The notes: generated by a model from the letters alone, not told the origin. A stretch of DNA of 64,000 nt from Paenibacillus sp. CC-CFT747 (GCA_030323305.1 CP106741.1:67001-131000); one strand, 5' to 3'. Positions 29,661-42,237 are shown, counted from the stretch's first letter. Numbers and translations: made by a program.

Positions 29661-29752
29661 ACAAACGGGAGCTCGGGACAGCCGGGCTGAGAGGATGGCC
29701 GTTACGCCGTCGACCGTGAGACCTGATCTGGGTAATGCCAGCGGAGGAATAA
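29661..29752 (+). promoter_or_regulatory. TPP (THI-box) riboswitch
   Basis: Contains the invariant THI-box segments CGGGAGCTCGGG, CGGGCTGAGAGG, then ACCTGATCTGGGTAATGCCA and GCGGAGGAA. It is followed by a terminator at 29771 and then thiC. The class represses thiamin synthesis genes when thiamin pyrophosphate is bound. Confidence 0.95.
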
Positions 29753-29770
29753 GTAAGCCTTTGTGTATAC

Positions 29771-29803
29771 AAAGACCGCTTCTTTGCCGTGGCGGTCTTT
29801 TTG
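29771..29803 (+). terminator. TPP riboswitch expression-platform terminator
   Basis: AAAGACCGC pairs with GCGGTCTTTTT 55 bp before thiC. This is the expected premature terminator of the riboswitch. Confidence 0.8.
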
Positions 29804-29857
29804 CTATGCAGAAAGATTCTCCGCTTGATCACAACTTTCCATGAGGAGGAAATGAAC

Positions 29858-31669
<1,812 letters not shown>

Positions 31670-31730
31670 TGAGCTCATTCATAGACGCAGAGGACTTTCC
31701 CTTAAAGAGGACTCCCTGCTAGGCGTACAA

Positions 31731-31763
31731 AAAAGCCGTACGGTTGGAAACCGTACGGCTTTT
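31731..31763. terminator. intrinsic terminator after thiC
   Basis: Perfect inverted repeat AAAAGCCGTACGGTT GGA and its complement, between convergent thiC and fxsA. Confidence 0.85.
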
Positions 31764-31812
31764 GGGACTCATCCCATTGGGAAATGCTCAGCCTTAAGCG
31801 GAGGGCCGCTCC

Positions 31813-32208
31813 TTACCAGCGCCGGAAGAACCGGATGCTGCCTTTGGCCAGCTGCTTCTGCAGGAGGTACAGGATGCCTGCCTTGCAGGCGGAACGGGTC
31901 ACAGGAAGGAGCAGCACGAGACCGGCGATATCGGTGAGGAACCCGGGCAGAAGCAGAAGGAGGCCACCTGCGAAAATACAGATGGCATCTAGAATCGAAG
32001 CCGTGGGAACCTGTCCCCTTGCCATCTGGTCGTTCGCGTACCGCCACACCCTCTGGGCTTCCCGCTTGGCGAGGTACGCTCCCAGAAAGCCGGTCAGCAG
32101 GACGAGGAGAAAGGTGGGCCACCCTCCGATCAGCCGTCCGATGGAGATCAATCCCCAGATTTCCAATGCCGGGACAAGAATGAATAAAGCCACCAGCCAA
32201 CGGAACAT
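31813..32208 (-). CDS. fxsA: FxsA family membrane protein
   Basis: A 131-aa protein with about three helices that begins FRWLVALFILVPALEIWGLI and has the family's WPTFLLVLLTGFLGAYLAKR and GGLLLLLPGFLTDIAGLVLL. FxsA is linked in Escherichia coli to phage F exclusion; its normal role is unknown. It lies downstream of pyk and the thioesterase, as in other Bacilli, with 3 bp to the gene before it. Confidence 0.9.
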   Translation of the reverse strand: MFRWLVALFILVPALEIWGLISIGRLIGGWPTFLLVLLTGFLGAYLAKREAQRVWRYANDQMARGQVPTASILDAICIFAGGLLLLLPGFLTDIAGLVLLLPVTRSACKAGILYLLQKQLAKGSIRFFRRW

Positions 32209-32211
32209 GGG

Positions 32212-32697
32212 CTATTCCTCCTCCAGGAGCATGCGCTGCTGCAGCAGCCGGTACAAGCCGGGGACTTCCCGGTCGATCCGGACGGGCTTCCAGTCCCGGT
32301 TCAGCCAAACGTGCTTGGTGTTTCCTTCCACCAGCAGCTCCCCGGCCGGCTCCACCGTCTCCTCGTCCAAGGAACGGGCTCCCCGGTCCTCTTTCTCTTC
32401 GATCCGCCGGATCTCGCAATCAAACTGGATCCGGATGGGGGAATGCGCGGTCACCCGGGTATAGACCGTGATCCGGTCGTCGTAGCGGGCCGGCTTCCGG
32501 AATTTGAGCTCCGCCTCCAGAACCGGAAGCAGAAGCCCCCGCTCCTCGAGGTCCTTATAAGTCATCCCGAGGGCCCGGATCATTTCCGTGCGTCCGATTT
32601 CGAACCAATTCAAATAATTGGCGTGATACACGACTCCCATCTGATCGGTTTCCTGATAGCGGACGCGAAGTTCAAGCTTGTGCCAGGGTGCAGCCAT
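32212..32697 (-). CDS. YbgC-type acyl-CoA thioesterase (hot-dog fold)
   Basis: A 161-aa 4HBT-family thioesterase. The catalytic signature VRYQETDQMGVVYHANYLNW (residues 13-32) carries the active Asp; FEIGRTEMIRALGMTYKDLE follows. The C-terminal 40 residues extend beyond the usual domain. Located between pyk and fxsA, which is conserved in Bacilli. Acyl substrate unknown. Confidence 0.88.
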   Translation of the reverse strand: MAAPWHKLELRVRYQETDQMGVVYHANYLNWFEIGRTEMIRALGMTYKDLEERGLLLPVLEAELKFRKPARYDDRITVYTRVTAHSPIRIQFDCEIRRIEEKEDRGARSLDEETVEPAGELLVEGNTKHVWLNRDWKPVRIDREVPGLYRLLQQRMLLEEE

Positions 32698-32829
32698 GAG
32701 GTCCCCTCCTTAACCGGCTGTAACGGTGTTAATCCGACACCGCTTCCGGTAATCTTCCTTCCGGTAATCTTCCTTCTGGTAAAAAGTGAAGCAGGAAACC
32801 CCGCTCCACTTTGAATGATTTGGTATACG

Positions 32830-34584
32830 TTACAGGACTTTGGCTTTGCCGGAGTAGACCACGCCGACCTCGGCATAGAGGGATACTTCCATCCCGTCCT
32901 CCAGCAGCGTCATGGCATCCTTCACGCCTACGATAACCGGGATGCCCAGGTTAAGGCCGATGATGGCCGCATGGGATGTAATCCCGCCGGTTTCGGTAAT
33001 GATGCCGGCCGCCTTCTCGAGCGCAGGCATGAATTCCTTGTCCGTCGCCGCGGTTACGAGAATGCAGCCCTCGGATACATTTTTGAGGGCTTCTTCCGGT
33101 GTGCGGGCCACACAAATTTTGCCGGTGATGCTTTGGCTTCCAATGCCTTGGCCCTTCGCGACCATTTCACCGACAAGGTGAACCTTGATCAGGTTCGTGG
33201 AGCCGGAACGGCCCACCGGTACGCCGGCTGTAATGACCACGAGATCGCCAAGCCGGATCAGCCCCTTCTTGATGCTGTTGTCCACCGCCATCTCGATCAT
33301 TTCGTCCGTCGTCTTGGCCTTCTCTCCCATAATCGGGATAACGCCCCACACCAAAGCCAGGCGGCGCATGACTCCCTCGTTCGTCGTGAACGCGATAATC
33401 GGAGCGGCCGGACGGTACTTGGACACCATGCGCGCCGTATAGCCGCTTTCCGTCGAGGTAATGATCGCCTGGGCATGAAGGTCAAGAGCCGAGTTAGCGA
33501 CAGCCTGGGAAATGGCTTCCGTCACCGTCACCTGCTGCTGCTGGCTCTGCTTGATGAAGATTTCCCGGTGCTCTAGAGCGGATTCGGCACGCTCGGCGAT
33601 CCGGGCCATGGTCGTAACGGACTCCACCGGATACTTCCCGGCAGCCGATTCCCCTGACAGCATAACGGCGTCCGTTCCATCAAAGATGGCGTTCGCCACG
33701 TCGTTGGCTTCCGCCCGGGTCGGGCGCGGGTTGCGCTGCATGGAATCGAGCATCTGGGTCGCCGTGATAACCGGCTTGCCGGCTACGTTGCACTTCTGGA
33801 TGATCTTCTTCTGGACGAGCGGCACTTCTTCCGCCGGAATCTCTACGCCGAGGTCTCCGCGGGCTACCATTAGACCGTCCGACACCTGAAGGATCTCGTC
33901 GAGGTTGTCCACGCCTTCCTGGTTCTCGATCTTGGAAATGATCTGAATGTGGGAAGCGTCGTTCTTCTCCAGCAGATCGCGGATTTCAAGCACGTCGCTT
34001 GCTTTGCGTACGAAAGAAGCGGCGATGAAGTCCACGCCTTGCTCGATTCCGAACAGAATATCGTTCGCATCCTTCTCGGTAATCCCGGGCAGGGAGATCT
34101 TGACGCCCGGCACGTTGACGCCTTTCTTGCTTTTGATCGGTCCGCCGTTAACGATGCGGCAGGTGATTTCCGTTCCCTGCACATCTTCTACCGTCAAGCC
34201 GATGAGGCCGTCGTCGATCAGGATGGTAGAGCCGACGTGAACGTCCTGCGGAAGCTCCGCGTAGGTGACGGAAATGCGGTTCTTGTCCCCAAGAATCTCT
34301 TCGGTGGTCAGCACGAGGGTCTCGTCCTGCACGAGCTCAAGCGGCTCTTCCTTTAATTTGCCGGTGCGGATTTCGGGTCCTTTGGTATCGAGAAGGATCG
34401 CGACATTCCTGCCGAGCTCCTGGCATACCTTACGGATGTTCGTGATCCGTCCTCCATGCTCATCAAAATCTCCGTGGGAAAAATTCAGACGGGCCACGTT
34501 CATCCCGGCCGTGATGAGCTTCTTCAGCATATCCGGATGTTCGCTGGCCGGTCCGATGGTACATACAATCTTTGTTTTGCGCAT
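32830..34584 (-). CDS. pyk: pyruvate kinase with C-terminal PEP-utiliser domain
   Basis: Final glycolytic enzyme, phosphoenolpyruvate to pyruvate with ATP; 584 aa. [31 protein letters not shown], the [12 protein letters not shown] and [20 protein letters not shown] motifs, and the C-terminal extra domain ([20 protein letters not shown]) typical of Bacillus pyruvate kinases are present. ATG 34584 follows GGAGGAAAAA. It follows accA by 118 bp with no pfkA in between, unlike Bacillus subtilis. Confidence 0.96.
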   Translation of the reverse strand: MRKTKIVCTIGPASEHPDMLKKLITAGMNVARLNFSHGDFDEHGGRITNIRKVCQELGRNVAILLDTKGPEIRTGKLKEEPLELVQDETLVLTTEEILGDKNRISVTYAELPQDVHVGSTILIDDGLIGLTVEDVQGTEITCRIVNGGPIKSKKGVNVPGVKISLPGITEKDANDILFGIEQGVDFIAASFVRKASDVLEIRDLLEKNDASHIQIISKIENQEGVDNLDEILQVSDGLMVARGDLGVEIPAEEVPLVQKKIIQKCNVAGKPVITATQMLDSMQRNPRPTRAEANDVANAIFDGTDAVMLSGESAAGKYPVESVTTMARIAERAESALEHREIFIKQSQQQQVTVTEAISQAVANSALDLHAQAIITSTESGYTARMVSKYRPAAPIIAFTTNEGVMRRLALVWGVIPIMGEKAKTTDEMIEMAVDNSIKKGLIRLGDLVVITAGVPVGRSGSTNLIKVHLVGEMVAKGQGIGSQSITGKICVARTPEEALKNVSEGCILVTAATDKEFMPALEKAAGIITETGGITSHAAIIGLNLGIPVIVGVKDAMTLLEDGMEVSLYAEVGVVYSGKAKVL

Positions 34585-34702
34585 GGTTTCTTTTTCCTCC
34601 TGTTTGGAACGCATTTCTATCTAGCATGAAGTCTTAACAGCCGACTCCAGGGATAAACGTTGACGCGAGAAAGCCCTTAGGGCCGCCGGCTCGCAAGCTC
34701 CT

Positions 34703-35671
34703 CTACCCGAGGTGCTGATAATGGCTGACCCGGCCAAGGGCTCGGAATTTGTTGAAGCGGTCTTCCTTCAGCTCTTCCCGGGACATCGGAAGAAGCTCCT
34801 GCAAATGCTGCCACAGCTTCTCCCTGATCGCATCGGCCTGCAGGCTCTTGTCCTTGTGGGCACCGCCCTTTGGCTCCGGTACGATATCGTCGATCACGCC
34901 GAGCTCCAGGATGTCCTGGGCCGTTATCTTCATCTTCTCGGCCGCTTCGAGGGAACGGGAGGCGTCCTTGAACAGAATGGACGCCGCTCCTTCCGGCGAA
35001 ATGACGGAATAGATGGCGTGCTCGAGCATGAGAACGCGGTTGCCGACACCCAAGGCCAATGCCCCGCCGCTTCCGCCTTCTCCGATCACGACACAAATCA
35101 CCGGCACTCCGAAGGAGGCCATCTCCCTCAGGTTGCGGGCTATGGCTTCCGCCTGTCCCCGCTCCTCCGCGGCTCCGCCCGGGTAGGCACCCGGAACGTC
35201 GATGAAGGTAATGATCGGACGGTTGAATTTATCCGCCTGCTGCATGAGCCGGAGGGCTTTGCGGAATCCCTCGGGATGCGGCATGCCGAAGTTGCGGGCA
35301 ATGTTATCCTTGGTGTCCTTGCCCTTCTGGTGGCCGACGACGGTAACCGGCAGCCCGTTCAGCTTGGCGATTCCGCCTACGATGGCCAGATCGTCGGCAA
35401 ACATCCGATCTCCATGCAGCTCGAGGAAATCCGTGCAGACCGCCTGGATATAATCGAGCGTGGTCGGACGCATCGGGGACTTGGCGATCTGCATTTTGTG
35501 CTGGACCGTCAGGTTGGCATAGATCTCTTCCTCAAGGACATTGTACCGTTCTTCGAGCCGGCCGATCTCGTCGCTGAAGTCGATCTTCTTGTCCGCTCCG
35601 AGCTTGCGCAGCTCATCAATCTTGGCGCGAAACTCAAGTAGAGGCTGTTCAAAAGGCAATTCACCCGCCAT
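34703..35671 (-). CDS. accA: acetyl-CoA carboxylase carboxyltransferase subunit alpha
   Basis: Transfers the carboxyl group from biotin to acetyl-CoA in fatty-acid synthesis, with AccD. 322 aa, normal length. [20 protein letters not shown], then [40 protein letters not shown] and [19 protein letters not shown] are family segments. Its ATG overlaps the accD stop by one base (TGATG), so they are co-translated. Confidence 0.96.
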   Translation of the reverse strand: MAGELPFEQPLLEFRAKIDELRKLGADKKIDFSDEIGRLEERYNVLEEEIYANLTVQHKMQIAKSPMRPTTLDYIQAVCTDFLELHGDRMFADDLAIVGGIAKLNGLPVTVVGHQKGKDTKDNIARNFGMPHPEGFRKALRLMQQADKFNRPIITFIDVPGAYPGGAAEERGQAEAIARNLREMASFGVPVICVVIGEGGSGGALALGVGNRVLMLEHAIYSVISPEGAASILFKDASRSLEAAEKMKITAQDILELGVIDDIVPEPKGGAHKDKSLQADAIREKLWQHLQELLPMSREELKEDRFNKFRALGRVSHYQHLG

Positions 35672-36530
35672 CAGGAACTAACCTCCTTTACCGTGTGCAT
35701 GTCGAGAATTTTGGTTAAGGTCGCTCTCATGTCTTTCCGGTGGACCACCTTGTCAAGCTGACCATGCTTTAAGTTAAACTCCGCCGTCTGGAAGTTATCC
35801 GGCAGCTTCTGGCGGATCGTCTGCTCGATAACCCGGCGTCCGGCAAAGCCGATGACCGCCCCGGGCTCGGCCAAAATAAAGTCGCCCAAATTGGCGAAGC
35901 TTGCGCTTACCCCGCCCAGGGTAGGGTCGGTTAAGACGGAAATGAACAAGCCGCCGTTCTCATGAAACTTGTTCAGAACAGCGCTTGTTTTGGCCATCTG
36001 CATTAGGGCTAGAATGCTCTCCTGCATCCGGGCCCCGCCCGAGGTGGAGAAGATGATAAGGGGATACCCCTTCTGCATCGCCTTTTCGGCCGCGCGTGCG
36101 ATCTTCTCTCCCACAACGCTTCCTAGCGTTGCCGTAAAAATTCAAAGCTCATCACGCAAACGACCACCGGAAACCCGCCGATCGTCCCTTCCCCGGTGAC
36201 CACGGCGTCCATAAGGCCCGTTTTCTCGATCATCTGCGCCGTCTTCTCCACATAGCCCGGGAAGCCGAGCGGATCCTCCGAGATCAGATCCCGGTCATAT
36301 TCAAACAGCCTTCCATCATCGAGCGTCATGGAAAGCCGTTCCCAAGCGCCCAGAATGAAGTGATAGCCGCAGGTCGAGCACACTTTCAGGTTCTTCTCCA
36401 GCTCCATGCTGAATTGGATGGCTCCGCACTTCGGGCATTTGTTCATCAATCCTTCGGGAATATCGCGTTTCGCCTTCTCGGAAGGAATCGTTGCATATTT
36501 CTTCTTCTTTTGGAACAAATCCTTTAACAC
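35671..36530 (-). CDS. accD: acetyl-CoA carboxylase carboxyltransferase subunit beta (one frame break)
   Basis: Partner of AccA, about 286 aa. The N-terminal zinc ribbon shows CPKCGAIQF and CSTCGYHF. The frame stops near 36123; adding one T to the TTTTT run restores [20 protein letters not shown], then [20 protein letters not shown] and [14 protein letters not shown]. Length modulo 3 agrees with one missing base. Translationally coupled to accA downstream; a small conserved gene precedes it. Confidence 0.93.
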
Positions 36531-36567
36531 ATAGACACCTCACCAGGCGTTATTCTGCAGGTAGACA

Positions 36568-36756
36568 TTACCTGTGCAAAATCGAATTGAGCACTTCCTG
36601 GACCTCTTCGAGCTCCCCTTCCGGGACCCGAATTTCAAATTGATTTTTGGAAAGGTCGATTGCCCGGACTTGGACAAGAAAGCCTTCTTCCGTCAGTTTC
36701 TGCTTTATACGCTCGGCGATCTTCGCTGTCGGAGCAATATAAATCACCGTCCACAT
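36568..36756 (-). CDS. small conserved protein, unknown function
   Basis: A 62-aa soluble protein starting MWTVIYIAPTAKIAERIKQK, with ATG 36756 after GGGAGGG; open frame further upstream lacks an RBS. The beta-alpha-beta-like pattern (VIYIAP, ERIKQKLTEEGFLVQVRAID, FEIRVPEGELEEVQEVL) resembles small signal-transducing-fold proteins of the DUF2007 kind. It lies between dnaE and accD, where Bacillus subtilis has a malic enzyme gene. Function unknown. Confidence 0.7.
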   Translation of the reverse strand: MWTVIYIAPTAKIAERIKQKLTEEGFLVQVRAIDLSKNQFEIRVPEGELEEVQEVLNSILHR

Positions 36757-36851
36757 GAGCAATACCCTCCCTAACCCGCTCTTCATCGAAACAAACACAA
36801 TGGAATAATGATAGCACAACTACACTTTTTATAGCAACAAAGCTAAACAAG

Positions 36852-36905
36852 AAGAAAACGCGAGAAACGGCCCCGAATCTTGTGGAAGCGGGCCATTCTC
36901 GCGTT
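36852..36905 (-). terminator. intrinsic terminator after dnaE
   Basis: On the minus strand AACGCGAGAA...TTCTCGCGTT pair around a second inner pairing (GGCCC/GGGCC) and are followed by TTTTCTTCTT. Confidence 0.7.
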
Positions 36906-37007
36906 CGGCTGGCAGCGGAGAAGAAGAGCCGCGCCGTGCGTCACGGGGAGGGACAGCGCGGCTCCAGCCGGCCGGCCTTCCGGCGGTCTTGCGAGCCGCA
37001 GGGCGAG

Positions 37008-40000
37008 CTATTTTACCCGCACGGTGTCGGGGCCGAGCAACTCCGCGATCTCCGCGAACAGCTCCGGTGAAGGCTTCACGCGGTACTGCTCGCTCAGCGC
37101 GAGCGTCTTCTGCTGCCGCTCGTAGAAGAGCAGCACCGGCAGAGGGCCCGCGTGGGCCTGCAGCAGCGCCTGAAGGCGGGTCAAAACCGGCGGCTGCTCC
37201 TTGGAAGCCGCGATTTTGACGTAGACCTTCTGCGAGCGCGCAGGCGAAGCTGCCGCGGGCGAGCCGGAGCTGCTGCCGCGGGGCGAAGCCGCCGCAGGCG
37301 GGCTGGCGCTGCCGCCGCGGGGCGAAGCCGCCGCAGGCGGGCTGGCGCTGCCGCCGCGGGGCGTGGCCGCCGCAGGCGAGCCGGCGCTGCCGCCGCGGGG
37401 CGTGGCCGCTGCGGGCGGGCTGGCGCTGCCGCCGCGGGGCGTGGCCGCTGCGGGCGGGCTGGCGCTGCTGCCGCGAGGCGTGGCTGCTGCGGGTGTGCCG
37501 GCGCTGCTGCCGCGAGGCGTGGCAGCAGCGCCTGAGCGGCGCCCGCCGCTGCGCGCGGCCTGCAGCCGCTCGCGCAGGCCCGGCTCGCCGAGCGGCAGCA
37601 CCTGCTCGGCGAGCAGCTTGCCGCTCTCCTCGTCGAGCTGCAGCCGCGCCCTCACCACGAGCAGCCGGCCCTTGTCGACCCGCTCCCGGCACTCTTTCCA
37701 CAGCTCGGGAAAGAGAACGACCTCGACCTTGTCGATGCGGTCCTCGAGCTCGACGAAGGCCATCTGCTGGCCCTTCTTCGTGACGATGAGCTTCATCGAA
37801 ACGACCATCCCGGCCACCGCGACATCGCTCTGATCGGGCATATCTGGTAAATATTGGATAGGGTCGATCTCCAGCTCCCGGAGCTCGTCCTCGTAATCAT
37901 CGAGCGGATGACCGGACAGGAAGAGCCCGAGAAGCTCCTCTCCATATCCAGCTTCTGCATGCGGGTATAGGGCTTGACCTCGGGGTAATCGATCGTCCAG
38001 TTCACTTCCTCCGTGAAGCCGAACAGGTGAAGCTGGAGATCGTCCCGCTCCTTCTTCCACTTCACGGCGGCTTCCACCGTTTCGTCAAGCACCGCCAGAA
38101 GCTGGGCACGGTGCCCCGGAAGCGAATCCATGGCTCCTCCCTGAATAAGCGATTCAATCACCCGCTTGTTGCAGACGCGCAGATCCACCCTCCGGCAGAA
38201 ATCGAGCAGATTCTCATAGGGCTCGTCCTGCCTCTCCTTGCGGATCGTTTCAATGGCATGCGTGCCGACGTTCTTGATGGCGGCAAGGCCAAAGCGGATC
38301 CGCCCCCGAGCGGCTTTCTTCTCCCCTTCTCCTGAAGGCTCCCTGCCATCCGCGCTCGCCCTCTTCTCCGCTTCCTCGTCCGGTTCCTCGCCGGCCACGC
38401 TTTTATGACCGGCGGGAGCCGCATGTTCCCCAGCCGGGGTAAAGACCACTCCGCTTTCGTTCACATCGGGAGGCAGCACCTCGATACCCATCCTGCGGCA
38501 TTCATCGACATATTCCGCCACCTTGCGGTGGCTGCCCATTACGGCGGTCAGCATGGCGGACATAAATTCGACCGGGTAATGAGCTTTAAGATATGCCGTT
38601 TGGAAGGACAGCACTCCGTAGGCCGTAGCATGAGCCCGCGGGAACCCGTAATCGGCGAACCGGAGAATCATTTCGTATACGCGCCGCGCTTCTTCTTCCC
38701 CGTACCCTTGGGTGAGGCAGCCTTTTACGAAGTGAGCCCGCTGTTCGTCCAACACTTCCCGCTTCTTCTTGCTGACCGCGCGCCGCAGCAGATCGGCCTC
38801 TCCCAGCGAGAAGCCAGCCATAGCGGAGGCTATCTGCATGATCTGCTCCTGATAAACGATGATTCCGTACGTATCCCCGAGAATGGGGGCAAGATCGGGA
38901 TGGGGATAGTCCACCTCCGCCAGGCCGTGCTTGCATTGGATATACTTCGGGATGAATTCCATTGGGCCCGGCCGGTAAAGCGCGAGAACCGAGACGATAT
39001 CCCCGAAGACACTCGGCTTCAGGTCTTTCAGTACCCGCCTCATGCCGGGTGACTCCAGCTGGAAGATTCCGGTGGTTTCCCCTCTGCCCAGAAGCTCGTA
39101 GGTCAAGGGATCCCCTCGTCGATTCGCTGGAAATTCACTTCCACCCCGCGGCGCTCTTGGATCCACCGGAGCGTCCGTTCGATGATGGACAAGGTGCGGA
39201 GACCCAGGAAGTCCATCTTCAAGAGCCCGATCGCTTCCAGATTTTCCATCGTGTACTGGGTAAGAGCGGTCTTCTCGGTTCCCTCCTGGAGAGGAACGTA
39301 GCGGGTCAGCGGTTCACGCGAGATGACCACGCCGGCGGCGTGGGTCGAGGCGTGCCGGGGCATCCCTCCACCTTCATCGCCATCTCGAGGAGCCGGGCGG
39401 TGGAGGGCTGCTTGTCCGCGAGTGCCTTCAGATCGGGATTAAGCGTCAGGGCGTTCTTCAAGGTGATGCCGAGCCGATTCGGGATCAGCTTGGCGGCACG
39501 GTCGACCTCACCGTAAGGAAGGTTCATGACGCGGCCCACATCCCGGACCGCTCCCTTCGCGGCCAGGGTTCCGAAGGTGATGATCTGGGCGACATGCGCC
39601 TCGCCGTACTTGGCCACGACGTAATCGATCACTTCTTCCCGGCGCTCGTCGCTGAAGTCAATGTCGATGTCCGGCATGCTGATCCGCTCCGGATTCAGGA
39701 AGCGCTCGAAGAGCAGCCGGTGGCGGAGAGGGTCCACGTCGGTAATGCGGAGAACGTAGGCGACCAGGCTTCCCGCCGAGGATCCCCGTCCCGGGCCGGT
39801 GGCAATTCCTTTCTTATGGGCGAACCGGATAAAGTCCCAGACGATCAGGAAATAGTCGGAGAAGCCCATCTTTCCGATAACGCCCAGCTCGTAATCAAGC
39901 CGTTCCTCGAGCTCCTTGCGGTACTCCGCGCTCTTCCATTCCGGCTGAGCCGAGTACCGTTCCCGCAGGCCCTCTTCACAGAGCCGGCGAAGATAGCCGT

Positions 40001-40882
40001 CCGCCTGCAGACCGTCGGGAATCGGCTCGAATGCGGGCAGAATCGACCGGCCGAATTCGAGCTCGAGGGAGCATTTTTCGGCAATCTTCCCCGTATTGTC
40101 GATCGCTTGGGGAACATGGGGAAACAGCCGGCTCATCTCTTCCCCGCTCTTTAAATAAAGAGCGGTGGTTTGAATCTTGAAACGTTCGGGATCATCCATG
40201 GTTTTGCCCGTTCCGATGCAGAGAAGGATATCCTGAACCTCATGGTCTCCCGGATGGATATAGTGAACGTCGTTCGTGGCTGCCAGCGGGATGCCGGTTT
40301 CCCGGCTGAGCTCGATCATGCCCTGCATGACCTTCTTCTGTTCTATCATGCCGTGATCCTGGATTTCAAGGTAATAATCGTCCCCGAAGAGCTCCCGGTA
40401 ATGCTCCGCCGCTCTCCTCGCCTCTTCCTTGCGGTCGGCGAGAAGCAGCTGGGAGATCTCCCCTTGAGGCAGGAGCTCAGGCACACGATCCCTTCTGCAT
40501 GAAGGGCCAGATGCTGACGGTCGATGCGCGGCTTGTAATGAAAGCCCTGCAGGTGAGCGATCGACGTCAGCTTCATCAGGTTCTCGTAGCCCGTCTGGTT
40601 CTTCGCCAGAAGAATAAGATGGTAGATCGGCTGCTCCTGCCGGGAGCCCTTCCCATGAAGGGAGCCGCTCGTATAGTAGAACTCGCAGCCGATGATCGGC
40701 TTGATTCCGCGGCTTATACAGGCTTTATAGAAAGGAATGGCGCCGTACATGACGCCATGATCCGTTAAGGCGAGCGAAGTCATGCCCAATTCGGCCGCGC
40801 GGGCGACAAGATCGTCGATGCGGGCCGCGCCGTCGAGGAGGCTGTATTCGCTGTGCACGTGAAGATGGACAAATGGGCTCAT
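37008..40882 (-). CDS. dnaE: DNA polymerase III alpha subunit DnaE (four frame breaks)
   Basis: Replicative-type polymerase of about 1292 aa. The PHP domain opens SPFVHLHVHSEYSLLDGAAR. The polymerase core has GPGRGSSAGSLVAYVL, DIDIDFSDERREEVIDYV with the catalytic Asp residues, and HAAGVVISREPLTRYVPLQ. The helix-hairpin-helix region, OB fold (VAVAGMVVSMKLIVTKKGQQ) and C-terminal domain follow. Breaks near 40480, 39360, 39110 and 37945 join five segments; length modulo 3 agrees with four missing bases. An unusual feature is seven 13-residue repeats between the OB fold and the C-terminal domain (see repeat at 37248), which makes the protein longer than the usual ~1110-1200 aa. Confidence 0.93.
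37248..37520 (-). repeat. seven tandem 39-bp repeats inside dnaE
   Basis: Seven units of exactly 39 bp encode the 13-residue motif (T/S)PRG(G/S)S(A/S)(G/S)xPAAA with few changes. Counting residues from the C-terminal reading frame puts the seven repeats at 37520 down to 37248 with no partial units. The array is Pro/Ala/Gly/Ser-rich and GC-rich, so it encodes an unstructured linker between the OB fold and the C-terminal domain. Confidence 0.92.
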
Positions 40883-41010
40883 GGCAAGGCTCCTATCCGG
40901 TTTAGTCACTCTATCTATTTTACCATAATGCACCCGGCGGTGCGAACCCACATTCGCCTTTTTGGCGGGACCCCTACGCAAATTGAGGCGTCTAGGTTTG
41001 TCCTTCTTCT

Positions 41011-41019
41011 CATATAAAT
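41011..41019 (+). promoter_or_regulatory. candidate sigma-E -10 element of ytrHI
   Basis: CATATAAAT, close to the sigma-E -10 consensus CATAcaat, 34 bp before ytrH. ytrH-ytrI are sigma-E genes in Bacillus subtilis. The -35 region is not convincing. Confidence 0.35.
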
Positions 41020-41052
41020 GAAGCAGTTACCAATAAATCGGGAACGGATGGG

Positions 41053-41388
41053 ATGTCAATGGCGGTTGCGACCAAGCTGGTCATCGATTTCTGTGTGGCG
41101 TTCGGCATCGTGCTCGGGGGAAGCCTGCTCGGGGGAATCGGGGCGGTGCTGATGCTCCAGCCTCCGTCCCTGGTGATGGAATCCATCGCGTCCAATATCA
41201 AAATCTGGGCGATGGTGGCGGCCGTGGGAGGGACCATAGACCCTCTACGTTTGATCGAAACGAACATCCAGGAGGGTTACCTGTCACCGGCGATCAAGCA
41301 GATCGTCTACATCATAACGGCGTTTATCGGAGCCCAGGTGGGATTCTCGCTCATTCAGTGGATATGCAAGGGAGGTGGGGAGCCGTGA
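41053..41388 (+). CDS. ytrH: sporulation protein YtrH
   Basis: A 111-aa membrane protein with three helices; the family segments ATKLVIDFCVAFGIVLGGSL and MVAAVGGTIDPLRLIETNIQ are clear. In Bacillus subtilis YtrH and YtrI are sigma-E-controlled and needed for efficient sporulation. A weak RBS precedes ATG 41053; a second ATG is two codons later. Divergent from dnaE, and its stop overlaps the likely ytrI start. Confidence 0.88.
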   Translation: MSMAVATKLVIDFCVAFGIVLGGSLLGGIGAVLMLQPPSLVMESIASNIKIWAMVAAVGGTIDPLRLIETNIQEGYLSPAIKQIVYIITAFIGAQVGFSLIQWICKGGGEP

Positions 41389-41875
41389 GGGTCCCCCGTC
41401 CGCTCTTTACCGGAAATGGGTGATGGGAGCGGGGCTGTTTATGTCAGGGGCGATCGTGGGAGCGGCGGTCTTCCTGAGTCTGATGCATCACAACTTCAGC
41501 GTCCTCTCCATCCAGAATCACAAGCTTAAAGAAGAAATGGAGAAGCTGAACAACGAGATCAAGCAGCAGACGGGAAGCAAGCAGAAGCCGACCGTCATCA
41601 GCAAAATAACGGTGAACGTGGAGCCGTACAGCCCGAACGATCCGATCGACGACCTGTCGCTTACGGAGCTGAAGACCCGCATTCACAAAGACCTGCTCGT
41701 CGCAAGCGGCAAACCGGTTTCAGCCGTCAAGCAGGCACCGGGCGTCTTCATGGAGATCGTCAACGGCAATATCTACCAAGCTGTCCGGGATAAAAACTAC
41801 GAGATCCGGGTCAAAACCATGGCCGTCATCCAAAACGAGCTGATCGTGTGGACCACCGCCCGCAAGCACGCCTGA
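41385..41875 (+). CDS. ytrI: sporulation membrane protein YtrI (one frame break at start)
   Basis: A roughly 163-aa protein with one N-terminal membrane helix (MGAGLFMSGAIVGAAVFLSL), a coiled-coil stretch (IQNHKLKEEMEKLNNEIKQQ) and a C-terminal extracytoplasmic domain. The best start is GTG 41385, overlapping the ytrH TGA and 9 bp after GGGAGGTG. This needs one extra C in the CCCCC run at 41391, giving MRVPPSALYRKWVMG. Without the correction a GTG at 41375 lies inside the RBS. Works with YtrH in sporulation. Confidence 0.82.
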
Positions 41876-41939
41876 CCCATTGCTTTCCCGGCCCAAAACA
41901 CGTACAGTAAGGACAAAACGTTATAAAAGGATGAGAACC

Positions 41940-42235
41940 ATGATCGCCTGGTACCATTATCTTTTCTTTGCGCTGATCCTGCTTGCGCTGCTCGGAACCG
42001 TCGTCTACAGCTACCGCTACCGGGTGCAGAAGGATCCGGTCCGGCGCGGCCTGCTCGCCGCACGGATGAACCTCTGCATGGGCGCCATGCTGATTCTTTT
42101 GCCCTCGTGCAATTTCTGCTGTTTGAAGTAAGCAAGGTCCGGGTCGTCCTCGGCGTGCTGTTCCTGCTTCTCGGCTTCTTCAACCTGTTCGCCGGGCTTC
42201 GGAACCACTCGTTCTACAGCTCAAGGAAGGCTTAA
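41940..42235 (+). CDS. ytpI: small membrane protein YtpI (one frame break)
   Basis: About 98 aa with three helices. MIAWYHYLFFALILLALLGT opens the family; after a break near 42100, adding one T in CTTTTG gives ILFALVQFLLFEVSKVRVVL and a C-terminal helix ending at TAA 42233. Length modulo 3 agrees. The neighbour ytoI is convergent. In Bacillus subtilis ytqI (nrnA) lies between ytpI and ytrI; it is missing here. Confidence 0.8.
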
Positions 42236-42237
42236 CG

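Noticed and set aside
37248-37520. Possible CRISPR array because of regular repeats
   Set aside because: The units are directly adjacent with no spacers, are in frame, and encode a protein linker.
37152-37535. Long Arg/Gly-rich ORF on the plus strand across the dnaE repeats
   Set aside because: It is the mirror of the GC-rich 39-bp array; the minus-strand frame encodes conserved DnaE domains on both sides.
36829-37701. 290-codon Arg/Ala-rich ORF near the end of dnaE
   Set aside because: Out-of-frame reading of the dnaE 3' end and the terminator region; low complexity.
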